Assembly (NCBI GenBank): GCA_964633845.1
Contig: CAZWLA010000011.1
Location: forward strand, 1-37,301
Direction of reading: 5' to 3'
Length of the DNA stretch: 37,301 bases
From: JADHTT01 sp964633845
GTDB taxonomy: Bacteria > Campylobacterota > Campylobacteria > Campylobacterales > Arcobacteraceae
Part shown: one piece after another, positions 24,546 through 32,564 of the stretch
Layout of the letters: the number at the start of each line of letters is the position of its first letter
Position numbering within the stretch: position 1 is the first letter of the stretch
Program-made: the position numbers and the translations under genes
The notes under the pieces: model-generated
The model's input: only the letters and a program-made list of their open reading frames with translations
Database searches by the model: none
Told to the model about the DNA's origin: nothing

Positions 24546-26999
24546 TTACACCTTCTTTATATTTGCAGAATTAAATCTATATCCATCAAACAGAGAACAT
24601 GTTGGTACATTTTTTTCAAATGTACTTACATAACCTATTTCTCCAGATATATATTTATCTAAAACTACTGGTAGTTTTATTGTTTGACCATTTGCGCTAA
24701 TTTCAACTTCATCATTTTCACACAATTCTAAAGCTTCCATTTGCGTAGATGAAACATAATACGCAGTTTTATGCTCAAGCAGTCTTGATTTTGCTGTAAA
24801 CTCATTAAATTGATCAATTGGGTTTGCTTTGTAGATCACTGTACCATCAATTGTCTCTTGACTAATTGGAGATACGCTATCTTCTTTTGCAACATCATTT
24901 GCTGATAATACATAACCTCTATATTCATTTTGATCATTTCCAAAGTGGTTATCTAAGTTATCAAATTTAATTGATTGATAACCTTTTGATGCTGGTAAGC
25001 TTTCTGTGTAATCAATTGTATATTCAGCTTCTAATCCAAGTGCATTTGCAATGTCATTCAATGTATATCCATTGTACTTCATTGCTACATTTGTAGGTAC
25101 AACTCTTTTATTAGCATTTGTAAATGTACCCTCTTGCTGATTTAGTGCTGGCATATCTAAGTCACCATCACCAAGTGCAGAGATTTCAAAACTTGCTTTT
25201 TTGTTGTATCCAACTACATTTGATCCAGCTTCACTATCTAAATCACAAATTAAACTTACACCTAGAGTATTTGTTCTTGTAGGTACTATAGTAACGCTAA
25301 AGTCAGTATATCTATCAATTAGTCCACATAACTTAGCTAAATTTTTACTATTTGGATTTTCTATTAAATCTTCACCAACAATTAATGCAAATTTATCTTT
25401 TTTAGCAAGCATAGATTCTACTGTCTCTAAAAGTGCCTCATCTGATCCCATCATATCTAGAAGTTTTGTATAAATATATTCTACCTCTTGCTTAACTTTT
25501 TTAGGAACCATTTTAGAAACTTCTTTCTCTTCACCAGTTTCCTCATCTTTAACAACTTCAGTAACTTTTTCTTTAATTGTTTCTGTTACAGTTTTTGTTC
25601 TTGTTTCTCTTAAAGATTCAAGGTAAGTAGAAATATCAGATGGTAAATCTTTTCCAAATTGATCAAGCATAAAGTATAGAACTGCTTCTTCACTTAAAGG
25701 ATTTGTAACTATTGTTTCAATAGTCTTTCCTTTTTTACCAAATTGCTCAACTACTGGATCAACTACTGGATGGAAGTAAAGTCCTGCACCTTTGTTTAAA
25801 GTTAATGCATTATTAAATGCATATCTTACATTTGGTGCATCATTTTTCAGCATAGATCCAACAGAAACTATAAAATTAGAATCATGAATATCTTTAATAT
25901 CTCCACTATAAAGTGTACTTCCAGAAGTACTTGAGTAATCTTTTAAGAAATTTTGATATCTAAGTGCATCATTATTAACTAGCTTTACACCTAATTTTTC
26001 TTTTAATTTTTGAAGTATTAATGCTTCTTCATTTGTAATATAAGAACCAAATTTAATTGTATCAGCATTTTTAAATGCTTCTACAGCTTTATTAAATGCC
26101 TCTTCATCTTTTGATAAAACATTATTTTCAAAATCATAACCAAATCTTGCCGCACCATTTAACGATGAATAGTGTGATTCATTTGTAACTCTATAAATCT
26201 TTTCTTCTTGAGAATTTTCAATACAATCATGTTTGATTTCATAATACATATGTGAACAATCTGAACTATGTGGATTTGCTGCTGGAATTTTCTTAAGCTC
26301 CCAAGCATTAGATTTATATTGGAAATCTGAACTTGCCATAGCACCTACAGGACATACAGCAATACACTCACCACAATCTGTACATTTATCTTCGTCAAAG
26401 CCTATTAATGATTTGTTTAGCTTATTCCACATTGCATATGCATCTTTTGGCATTGTTTCTTTAAAGCCTTTATTTAAAGCATCAGCACCTCTTTTAACAG
26501 TACTTAATGCATTTGATCCAATCATATCTTTACAAATTGTTACACATTTTTCACATACTATACATAAACCTGGGTCATATTTCATCACACCCCAGTTTTG
26601 TGCTGGTCTTGATACATCTCTTACTGCATAATCTTGCTTATGTAAGTTCATATACTGAGTATAGTTCTGAAGCTCACACTCTCCACTTTTATCGCATACA
26701 CCACACTGAAGAGGATGGTTTACATCATATACCTCCATAATAGCTTCACGCTCTTTTTCAATGTTTTCAGTTGTTGTATCTACAACCATTCCCTCTTTAA
26801 CTTTAGCATTACATGAATATACTTGCTTTCCATCTGCTTCTACTAAACATACTCTACACGCCAATGTAGGGCTACATCTTGTAGTATAACAAAGTGCCGG
26901 AACAAAAATATCATTTGCACGAGCAACATTAAGAATAAATTCACCCTCTTCAGCCCTACAGGCCTTTCCATCAATTGTCACATTTACTAAATTACTCAT
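24546..26999 (-). CDS. nuoG: Complex I subunit G, multi-cluster iron-sulfur protein
   Basis: Electron-carrying peripheral subunit, 817 residues. The N-terminal [2Fe-2S] site N1b is complete (C37, C48, C51, C63), as is N5 (H95, C99, C102, C108). Then come two full ferredoxin-type motifs, C146/C149/C152/C156 and C206/C209/C212/C216, one more quartet than the single N4 set in standard NuoG. Residues about 245-290 resemble the start of a molybdopterin-oxidoreductase domain. A charged Lys/Glu-rich stretch lies at 468-507. Residues 371-460, 533-575 and 719-817 match the neighbouring NuoF-position protein. The start overlaps that gene's stop as TAATG. Confidence 0.95.
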   Translation of the reverse strand: MSNLVNVTIDGKACRAEEGEFILNVARANDIFVPALCYTTRCSPTLACRVCLVEADGKQVYSCNAKVKEGMVVDTTTENIEKEREAIMEVYDVNHPLQCGVCDKSGECELQNYTQYMNLHKQDYAVRDVSRPAQNWGVMKYDPGLCIVCEKCVTICKDMIGSNALSTVKRGADALNKGFKETMPKDAYAMWNKLNKSLIGFDEDKCTDCGECIAVCPVGAMASSDFQYKSNAWELKKIPAANPHSSDCSHMYYEIKHDCIENSQEEKIYRVTNESHYSSLNGAARFGYDFENNVLSKDEEAFNKAVEAFKNADTIKFGSYITNEEALILQKLKEKLGVKLVNNDALRYQNFLKDYSSTSGSTLYSGDIKDIHDSNFIVSVGSMLKNDAPNVRYAFNNALTLNKGAGLYFHPVVDPVVEQFGKKGKTIETIVTNPLSEEAVLYFMLDQFGKDLPSDISTYLESLRETRTKTVTETIKEKVTEVVKDEETGEEKEVSKMVPKKVKQEVEYIYTKLLDMMGSDEALLETVESMLAKKDKFALIVGEDLIENPNSKNLAKLCGLIDRYTDFSVTIVPTRTNTLGVSLICDLDSEAGSNVVGYNKKASFEISALGDGDLDMPALNQQEGTFTNANKRVVPTNVAMKYNGYTLNDIANALGLEAEYTIDYTESLPASKGYQSIKFDNLDNHFGNDQNEYRGYVLSANDVAKEDSVSPISQETIDGTVIYKANPIDQFNEFTAKSRLLEHKTAYYVSSTQMEALELCENDEVEISANGQTIKLPVVLDKYISGEIGYVSTFEKNVPTCSLFDGYRFNSANIKKV

Positions 27000-27865
27000 T
27001 AGAAATCCACCTTTTCAATTTTTACTTGTTTAAATCTATATCCTGAAAATATAGGATCTGTACTTGATTGACTATCAAGTGCTGGATACATAGCTATAGT
27101 ACCCTTTATATTTTTATCTAACACAAATTTACACTTTATACTTGCATCACCATATATAACATTTACTGTATCATCAGGCTTTATTTTAGCTGCCTGAGCA
27201 AATGCTGTACTACCTTTTAAAACATTATCAAATTTTTCTTCTGCTGTATTTGAATGCTTTTTAGGTACATAGCTATATACTACTGTACCATTATAAGTTT
27301 TTATCATTGATACTTCTTCTATATCATTAGAAGTTTGAAGTTCTTGCGTCTCATTTTGATTGTCATTTAACTGATCAACTAAAACTTTAAAGTCAGTATA
27401 TTTATCAATTAAAGCAATTAATTTTCCAATATTCTTACTTTGAGCATGTCCAAATATATCACTACCAATAACTAGTACTTTATTTTTTTTACCATCAATA
27501 TTTTCAAGAATTAAATCAAATTCTTCTTCACCAACACTTGATTCACCACTTAAATATCCAATATCAAGGTCATCTAAAAATGCCTTTATATCACTATTAT
27601 CAATATTTTTAATTAGATAAGAACACAATAAGGCAAGAACACCCTCTTCACTACCAGCTTCATATTTGATAAATTGAGTATATTTATTACTTAATTTATC
27701 ATCATCCATTGGATGCATATAAATAAATTCTGCACCTTGATTTTCAATCGCTAAATTTACCTTATCTGCTAATTCTGGATTATCATAAATAATTTTAGTA
27801 CCAAGCATAATGATTGCATCAGACTCGATAATATATTTAGAATTAGTGTCATTATTTATTAACAT
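26999..27865 (-). CDS. NuoF-position protein, paralogue of the NuoG C-terminal half
   Basis: This 288-residue protein sits where nuoF belongs but has no NuoF features: no Gly-rich NADH/FMN motif and no cysteine set for N3. It aligns with NuoG from the next gene. SKNIGKLIALIDKYTDF (143-159) matches SKNLAKLCGLIDRYTDF, GTVVY (193-197) matches GTVIY, and FSGYRFKQVKIEKV (273-286) matches FDGYRFNSANIKKV. The N-terminal 12-100 also matches NuoG 371-460. I use ATG 27865, preceded by AGAGAG; the frame opens further upstream inside the previous gene. Campylobacter and Helicobacter have an unusual protein at this position too. It is likely a structural subunit or a docking site for the electron donor. 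Confidence 0.85.
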   Translation of the reverse strand: MLINNDTNSKYIIESDAIIMLGTKIIYDNPELADKVNLAIENQGAEFIYMHPMDDDKLSNKYTQFIKYEAGSEEGVLALLCSYLIKNIDNSDIKAFLDDLDIGYLSGESSVGEEEFDLILENIDGKKNKVLVIGSDIFGHAQSKNIGKLIALIDKYTDFKVLVDQLNDNQNETQELQTSNDIEEVSMIKTYNGTVVYSYVPKKHSNTAEEKFDNVLKGSTAFAQAAKIKPDDTVNVIYGDASIKCKFVLDKNIKGTIAMYPALDSQSSTDPIFSGYRFKQVKIEKVDF

Positions 27866-27881
27866 AATATCTCTCTTAAAC

Positions 27882-28145
27882 CTAGTCTTCTGTCTGATCA
27901 ACTTCAGCTATAGCTGGCTTTGTTTTTTTAATAACCACAGTCCAGTCAACTTCATTAAACTTTAATGAATTCATTAATGTATATTGATTCTCTTTAGCCA
28001 AATCAGCTACCTTTTGAACTGATGAAAAGTCACCAATTTCAAATAAAAAAATTGCATTTTCATCTTCTTTAATATCTGATGCAATTAATTCAAGCATCCT
28101 ATCATAGAAGCTATCTTTTAATGGTCTTAAGTCATATCTTTTCAT
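27882..28145 (-). CDS. NuoE-position small subunit lacking a 2Fe-2S site
   Basis: An 87-residue soluble protein at the place of nuoE. It has no cysteine at all, so it cannot carry cluster N1a, and is about half the length of NuoE. It is rich in acidic residues and ends in a charged tail (EVDQTED). Comparable short proteins occupy this spot in Campylobacter and Helicobacter and are often labelled NuoE. The start overlaps the nuoD stop (TAATG), so it is made with the complex. A role in binding a flavodoxin or ferredoxin donor is inference. Confidence 0.85.
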   Translation of the reverse strand: MKRYDLRPLKDSFYDRMLELIASDIKEDENAIFLFEIGDFSSVQKVADLAKENQYTLMNSLKFNEVDWTVVIKKTKPAIAEVDQTED

Positions 28146-29371
28146 TATCTATCAATCTCCCCAAATACAATATTTAAGTTACCAATTATTGTTACAACAT
28201 CGGCTAACTGATGTCCTGGTAAAATATCTTGAAGAATACCAGTATGCCAGAAACTTGGCGCTCTCATTTTTAATTTATATGGATACGGTGAACCATCAGA
28301 ATTTATGTAGAATCCTAATTCACCTTTTGGTGATTCAGTTGCTACATATATTTCACCAACTGGTGGTCTCATACCTTGAGTTACAAGAACAAAGTGTTGC
28401 ATTAAAGAATAGTTTTGTGTCATCATCTCTTCTTTACTACAAGAGATATACTCTGGTGAATGTGCCATAAGCTGTAGGTCACTCTCATTATGCATAGGAA
28501 TTAACTGCTTAAGAATTTTCATAGACTCTCTCATTTCAGCCATATGACAAAGGTATCTACCGTACGAATCACACTTATCAGAAGTTGGAATATCAAAATC
28601 TAATTCAGGATAAAGTCCATATGGCATCTCTTTTCTTAAATCCCATTTTACTCCACTACCTCTTAATGATGGTCCAGTTAGACCCCACTCTCTAGCCATA
28701 GCTGGAGTAATAACACCTACATCCTCTAGTCTCATTTTCCAGATTCTATTTTTATTTAGTAGTCCTTCATATGTACCTAACTGTTCAGTTAAAGTATCCA
28801 TGAACTTTTCTAAATTACCAATCCAATCATTTGGAAGGTCTAAAGGAACACCTCCAATTCTAACAGCACTATGAGTAAGTCTTGCTCCACAATAATCTTC
28901 CATAAGATCCATTGCAAATTCTCTTTCTCTAAATGCATATAAGAATACAGACATTGCACCAACATCAAGTGCATGTGTTGCTAGCCAGAATAAGTGAGAT
29001 ATAATTCTATTTAATTCAAGAAGCATTGTTCTAATAACTTCTGCACGCCTAGGTGCTTCAACCCCAATTAGCTTCTCAACTGCTAATGCATAACCATAGT
29101 TATTTGATGTAGCAGCAATATAATCCATTCTATCTGTAGTTGGTAAGAATTCGTTATAAATCATATTCTCACCCATTTTTTCCATACCTCTATGCAGGTA
29201 TCCAACATCTGGATGTGCTTTTACAATCTCTTCACCTTTAAGCTCTAATATAAGTCTTAACTGACCGTGAGCAGATGGATGCTGTGGACCAAAGTTAACA
29301 ACCATAGTATTATCATCTCTATCGAAAGAGATATTTTCGAAAAATGGTTTTAATCTATTTATTTGTTGCAT
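28145..29371 (-). CDS. nuoD: Complex I subunit D
   Basis: 49-kDa-type subunit that forms the quinone-binding pocket with NuoB, 408 residues. It has NFGPQHPSAHGQLRL (26-40; quinone-pocket H31), DVGYLHRGMEK and the C-terminal GEIDR. It is separate from NuoC, not fused. It starts one base after the nuoC stop and its stop is coupled to the next gene. Confidence 0.97.
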   Translation of the reverse strand: MQQINRLKPFFENISFDRDDNTMVVNFGPQHPSAHGQLRLILELKGEEIVKAHPDVGYLHRGMEKMGENMIYNEFLPTTDRMDYIAATSNNYGYALAVEKLIGVEAPRRAEVIRTMLLELNRIISHLFWLATHALDVGAMSVFLYAFREREFAMDLMEDYCGARLTHSAVRIGGVPLDLPNDWIGNLEKFMDTLTEQLGTYEGLLNKNRIWKMRLEDVGVITPAMAREWGLTGPSLRGSGVKWDLRKEMPYGLYPELDFDIPTSDKCDSYGRYLCHMAEMRESMKILKQLIPMHNESDLQLMAHSPEYISCSKEEMMTQNYSLMQHFVLVTQGMRPPVGEIYVATESPKGELGFYINSDGSPYPYKLKMRAPSFWHTGILQDILPGHQLADVVTIIGNLNIVFGEIDR

Positions 29372-29372
29372 A

Positions 29373-30194
29373 CTATTTTCTCTCTTTTAGTTGTTTTGTT
29401 TCAATCTCATCAAAAGGTGTAACTAACTTTTTACCAAATAATTGCACTCCACCTTCTTCTTGATATCTAATTGGAGTATCTGGTTCATTACCATTTGTAA
29501 TATCAGTACCTTTTGGAACTTCGTGGCCAAGTCTAGCAAATCTATCTGTATCATATCTGTCAACTTGAGCTGCATCTCTTAGCTCAGGACCAATTACATC
29601 TCTAGCTTCTTTACCAAATATTTTATCAACTTCATACCATTGCGCTGCCTCATCTCCAATTAATGGATAACTTTTTAATAGTGGATGTCCTTGCCAATCA
29701 TCAGGCATTAGAATTCTTTTCATATATGGGTGATTCTTAATATTTACACCATACATGTCATACATCTCTCTTTCAGACCAATCTGCCATTCTAAATAATG
29801 GTTCTACTGACGCTATAGCATCATCTTGCCCTACAAAACATTTAACTCTTAGTCTTTTGTGCTTACTCATTGATAGCATCTCATAAAAGATTTCAAATCC
29901 ACCTTTAATAGCAATATAATCAATAGCACTTAGCTCCATCATATTACTATAAGCTCTAATCTCTTTTAGATGTTTAATTGCAGCTACATTGTCTTCTTTA
30001 TTTATATATATAACTAAATGACCAGCTTGAATATACGCATCTTGTATCTCTACAACATTTGATAAACTTGATAAGTCTGACGCAAATGTAGAATCATTTG
30101 ATACTGACTCTTTAGCTAAAGTTGGAGCTACATAAAATCTATCCGTATGATATGATTTTTTCTGTACATCATCTTTTGGAGTATATTGTCTCAT
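29373..30194 (-). CDS. nuoC: Complex I subunit C
   Basis: 30-kDa-type subunit, 273 residues. The signature ADWSEREMYDMYGVNIKNHP (137-156) and RILMPDDWQGHPLLKSYPL (160-178) are clear. The family core normally ends soon after this; here a hydrophilic tail of about 95 residues follows (AQWYEVDKIFGKEARDVIG onward), with an N-terminal extension of about 30. Its ATG overlaps the nuoB stop as TAATG. Confidence 0.95.
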   Translation of the reverse strand: MRQYTPKDDVQKKSYHTDRFYVAPTLAKESVSNDSTFASDLSSLSNVVEIQDAYIQAGHLVIYINKEDNVAAIKHLKEIRAYSNMMELSAIDYIAIKGGFEIFYEMLSMSKHKRLRVKCFVGQDDAIASVEPLFRMADWSEREMYDMYGVNIKNHPYMKRILMPDDWQGHPLLKSYPLIGDEAAQWYEVDKIFGKEARDVIGPELRDAAQVDRYDTDRFARLGHEVPKGTDITNGNEPDTPIRYQEEGGVQLFGKKLVTPFDEIETKQLKERK

Positions 30195-30703
30195 TACACT
30201 AACCTTTTTGCTTGTTGTCTCATAGAAGCAGGGTTTCTTCTAATCTTTTGCTGTAACTGCATAACTGCATACTGCAATGTTTCAGGTCTTGGGGCACAAC
30301 CTGGTAGATAAATATCAACAGGAATAACTCTATCAACACCTTGTACTGTTGCATATGTATTAAACATACCACCAGTATTTGCACATGATCCCATAGAAAT
30401 TACCCATTTAGGATCTGGCATTTGATCATATAGTCTTCTCATAAATTCAGCATGTTTTTTAGTTAGTGTACCTGCTACAATAATAACATCTGCTTGTCTT
30501 GGTGATGCTCTAAAGATTGTACCAAATCTATCAAAGTCATATCTTGACGCACCAGATGCCATCATCTCAATAGCACAACATGCTAAACCATATGTCATTG
30601 GCCAAAGTGAATTACTTCGTCCAAAGTTAACAATCTTATCAACTGTAGTTAAAACAATCGGTGCTCCACCATCTTGTAAATAGTTTACTTTATGCTGTGC
30701 CAT
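30194..30703 (-). CDS. nuoB: Complex I subunit B, cluster N2
   Basis: Carries the terminal [4Fe-4S] cluster that reduces quinone. From ATG 30703 the protein has 169 residues with all N2 ligands: LACCAIEMM (C42, C43), GSCANTGGMF (C107) and PGCAPRPE (C136). I prefer 30703 because AAAGGAG lies just upstream; ATG 30724 precedes that site and would add seven residues. It overlaps the end of nuoA by 19 bases. Confidence 0.96.
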   Translation of the reverse strand: MAQHKVNYLQDGGAPIVLTTVDKIVNFGRSNSLWPMTYGLACCAIEMMASGASRYDFDRFGTIFRASPRQADVIIVAGTLTKKHAEFMRRLYDQMPDPKWVISMGSCANTGGMFNTYATVQGVDRVIPVDIYLPGCAPRPETLQYAVMQLQQKIRRNPASMRQQAKRLV

Positions 30704-31074
30704 TCTAGGGCTCCTTTTTTCCATGCATAGATAAATCCTATTGCAAGTAGTAATATAAATAAAATCATCTCAACGAATCCAAACCAACCTAATACTTTAA
30801 AATCGATTGCCCATGGAAACATAAATACAATCTCTACATCAAATAAAATAAATAATAAAGCCATTAAATAAAATTGCGCCGAAATACTATTTGGTTGCTT
30901 AGTAACCTCAGGTCCACACTCATAAATTGTACATTTAAGTTTTTCAGTATCTAATCTTGCTAGCTTTCTACTAACAAACCTTGAAAGTGCAGTTGTTGCA
31001 GTAAATGCACCAAAAGTCACTACGAACATCACAAACACACCAAAATACGGATGTGCTACAGCTGTTTCTGTCAT
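30685..31074 (-). CDS. nuoA: Complex I subunit A
   Basis: Three-helix membrane subunit, 129 residues, first gene of the nuo operon. It has the conserved loop YECGPE (51-56, C53) involved in the active/deactive region of the quinone site, followed by FYLMALLFILFDVEIVFMFPW. The start has an AAGGGGAAC site. The upstream 177 bases hold the likely operon promoter and a perfect inverted repeat. Confidence 0.95.
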   Translation of the reverse strand: MTETAVAHPYFGVFVMFVVTFGAFTATTALSRFVSRKLARLDTEKLKCTIYECGPEVTKQPNSISAQFYLMALLFILFDVEIVFMFPWAIDFKVLGWFGFVEMILFILLLAIGFIYAWKKGALEWHSIK

Positions 31075-31138
31075 TTGTTCCCCTTATTTTAAACTACTAT
31101 ATCATAGTTTTTAGATGGTAATTGACTAATATTATCTT

Positions 31139-31144
31139 ATTATA
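31139..31144 (-). promoter_or_regulatory. Candidate -10 box of the nuo operon
   Basis: Perfect TATAAT on the minus strand with a predicted leader near 58 bases. A weaker TATAGT at 31101-31096, leader about 15 bases, is an alternative. The whole gap is very AT-rich, so the call is tentative. Confidence 0.4.
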
Positions 31145-31197
31145 AGTAAATATAAACTTATTTTAATATTTATATAGCATAAGAATAGCTTAGAGAA

Positions 31198-31226
31198 GTC
31201 TTTTGTAACAGTTTGATACAAAAGAC
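31198..31226. repeat. Perfect 10-bp inverted repeat upstream of nuoA
   Basis: GTCTTTTGTA (31198-31207), nine-base spacer, TACAAAAGAC (31217-31226). It lies between the nfo stop and the nuo promoter region. There is no T run on either side, so it is not a classical terminator. It could be an operator for a dimeric regulator or an RNA stem near the end of the nfo message. Confidence 0.7.
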
Positions 31227-31251
31227 AAATAGGAATTATTTATATCCTGTA

Positions 31252-32136
31252 TTAGTTGATTAATGAATATAACTTCTTGATTTCTTGATACCAAATTGTT
31301 TCATCGATTGTTTCAAGTACCATTGGAATATCATCCATTCTATCATCATTCATAATATATGAAAAAGCATCCCAACCAATCTCGCCTTCACCTAAACTAT
31401 GATGTCTATCTACACGACTGCCTAAAGGCGGTTTAGAATCATTGATATGCATACCCATTAAAAATTCACGACCTACTATTTTGTCAAAACTACTCCAAGT
31501 TTTATCGTAAGCTTCTTTAGTTCTAATATCATAACCAGCAGTAAACATATGACAAGTATCAATGCACACACCAATTCTTGATTTATCTTCCACTTTTTCT
31601 ATAATATGTGCTAAATGCTCAAACTTATATCCAAGATTTGTACCTTGCCCCGCAGTATTTTCAATTACAGCTTTTACATTTTTTGTTTTATCAAGTGCAA
31701 TATTTATAGACTCTGCTATTAAGTCCAAACATTCTAGTTCTGCACCATATATCAAGTCATCATAATTTTCTGCTCTTTTAGAAAATTTTTGAAGATGACT
31801 TCCTGGATGAAAATTCAACCTATCAAGACCTAAAATATCACATCTTTCCAGTTCATCTATAAAAGCATTTCTACTTTTTATTAATTTTTCTTCTTCATGA
31901 TGTCCAAGGTTTATTAAATAACTATCATGTGGCAATATATGCTTTGGTAGTATTTTACTATCTTCAAGATTTTTAAACCAAGTATCTAAAGTTTTAGTAT
32001 CAAATGGTTTTGCTTCCCATCTCTTTTGGTTTTTAGTAAATAGTGCAAATGCCTTTGCTCCTATAGCCATTGCATTTAATGGTCCATTTTGAACACCTCC
32101 ACTTGCACTTACATGTGCACCTACAAATTTACTCAT
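31252..32136 (-). CDS. nfo: Endonuclease IV (AP endonuclease)
   Basis: Cuts DNA at abasic sites in base-excision repair. TIM-barrel metalloenzyme of 294 residues with the zinc ligands in recognisable blocks: FHPGSHL, VIENTAGQGTNLG, GVCIDTCHMFTAGYD, MGMHINDSK, RVDRHHSLGEGEIG and LETID. It starts with the typical VGAHVSASGGV. The start is three bases after the lipoprotein stop with an AAGGA site inside the end of that gene. Confidence 0.97.
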   Translation of the reverse strand: MSKFVGAHVSASGGVQNGPLNAMAIGAKAFALFTKNQKRWEAKPFDTKTLDTWFKNLEDSKILPKHILPHDSYLINLGHHEEEKLIKSRNAFIDELERCDILGLDRLNFHPGSHLQKFSKRAENYDDLIYGAELECLDLIAESINIALDKTKNVKAVIENTAGQGTNLGYKFEHLAHIIEKVEDKSRIGVCIDTCHMFTAGYDIRTKEAYDKTWSSFDKIVGREFLMGMHINDSKPPLGSRVDRHHSLGEGEIGWDAFSYIMNDDRMDDIPMVLETIDETIWYQEIKKLYSLIN

Positions 32137-32139
32137 ATT

Positions 32140-32520
32140 TTAATCCTTTTTGATTTTTATTAGAATTTTATTTTCTTTATCTCTAAAGTTTATTTTATCT
32201 TTTGATAACAATTGATATAAAAAGTCTTTTTCATACTCACTTGATATATATTGTTTATTAAATTCATCATTATCTAAACATCTTAAGGTATCTTTACAAA
32301 TCTTATTGGCATATACTTTTAGATCGAGTATAACAACTCCTACACTAAATATTTGCATATGTATATAGTCATCATATTTTGCAATAAAACCTTTATCATA
32401 AAATTTCATATGAGGTGTTTTAAAAATTATTGTCACACTTTGTGAAATGATTGGCTGTTTTACTGCACATCCTGTCATAAATATTGAAAAAAATATATAA
32501 ATTATTAGTTTTTGTCTCAT
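32140..32520 (-). CDS. Small lipoprotein of unknown function
   Basis: A 126-residue protein with a short signal peptide (KLIIYIFFSIF) and a lipobox FMTGC (C18), so it should be lipidated and anchored in the envelope. The mature part has about 108 residues, two later cysteines (CKDTLRC) that could form a disulfide, and a basic tail. I know no family for it. It forms an operon with nfo, which gives no functional hint. The ATG follows a TATTAT box by six bases and lacks a ribosome binding site. Confidence 0.8.
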   Translation of the reverse strand: MRQKLIIYIFFSIFMTGCAVKQPIISQSVTIIFKTPHMKFYDKGFIAKYDDYIHMQIFSVGVVILDLKVYANKICKDTLRCLDNDEFNKQYISSEYEKDFLYQLLSKDKINFRDKENKILIKIKKD

Positions 32521-32525
32521 TTATG

Positions 32526-32532
32526 TATAATA
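32526..32532. promoter_or_regulatory. Overlapping divergent -10 boxes between the lipoprotein gene and queH
   Basis: The bases 32526-32532 read TATAAT on the plus strand (32526-32531) and TATTAT on the minus strand (32532-32527). Only 44 bases separate the two genes, so the promoters must share one opening site and probably compete. Confidence 0.5.
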
Positions 32533-32564
32533 GCAAATCAAAATTAAAGTTTATGGAGTTTTTT

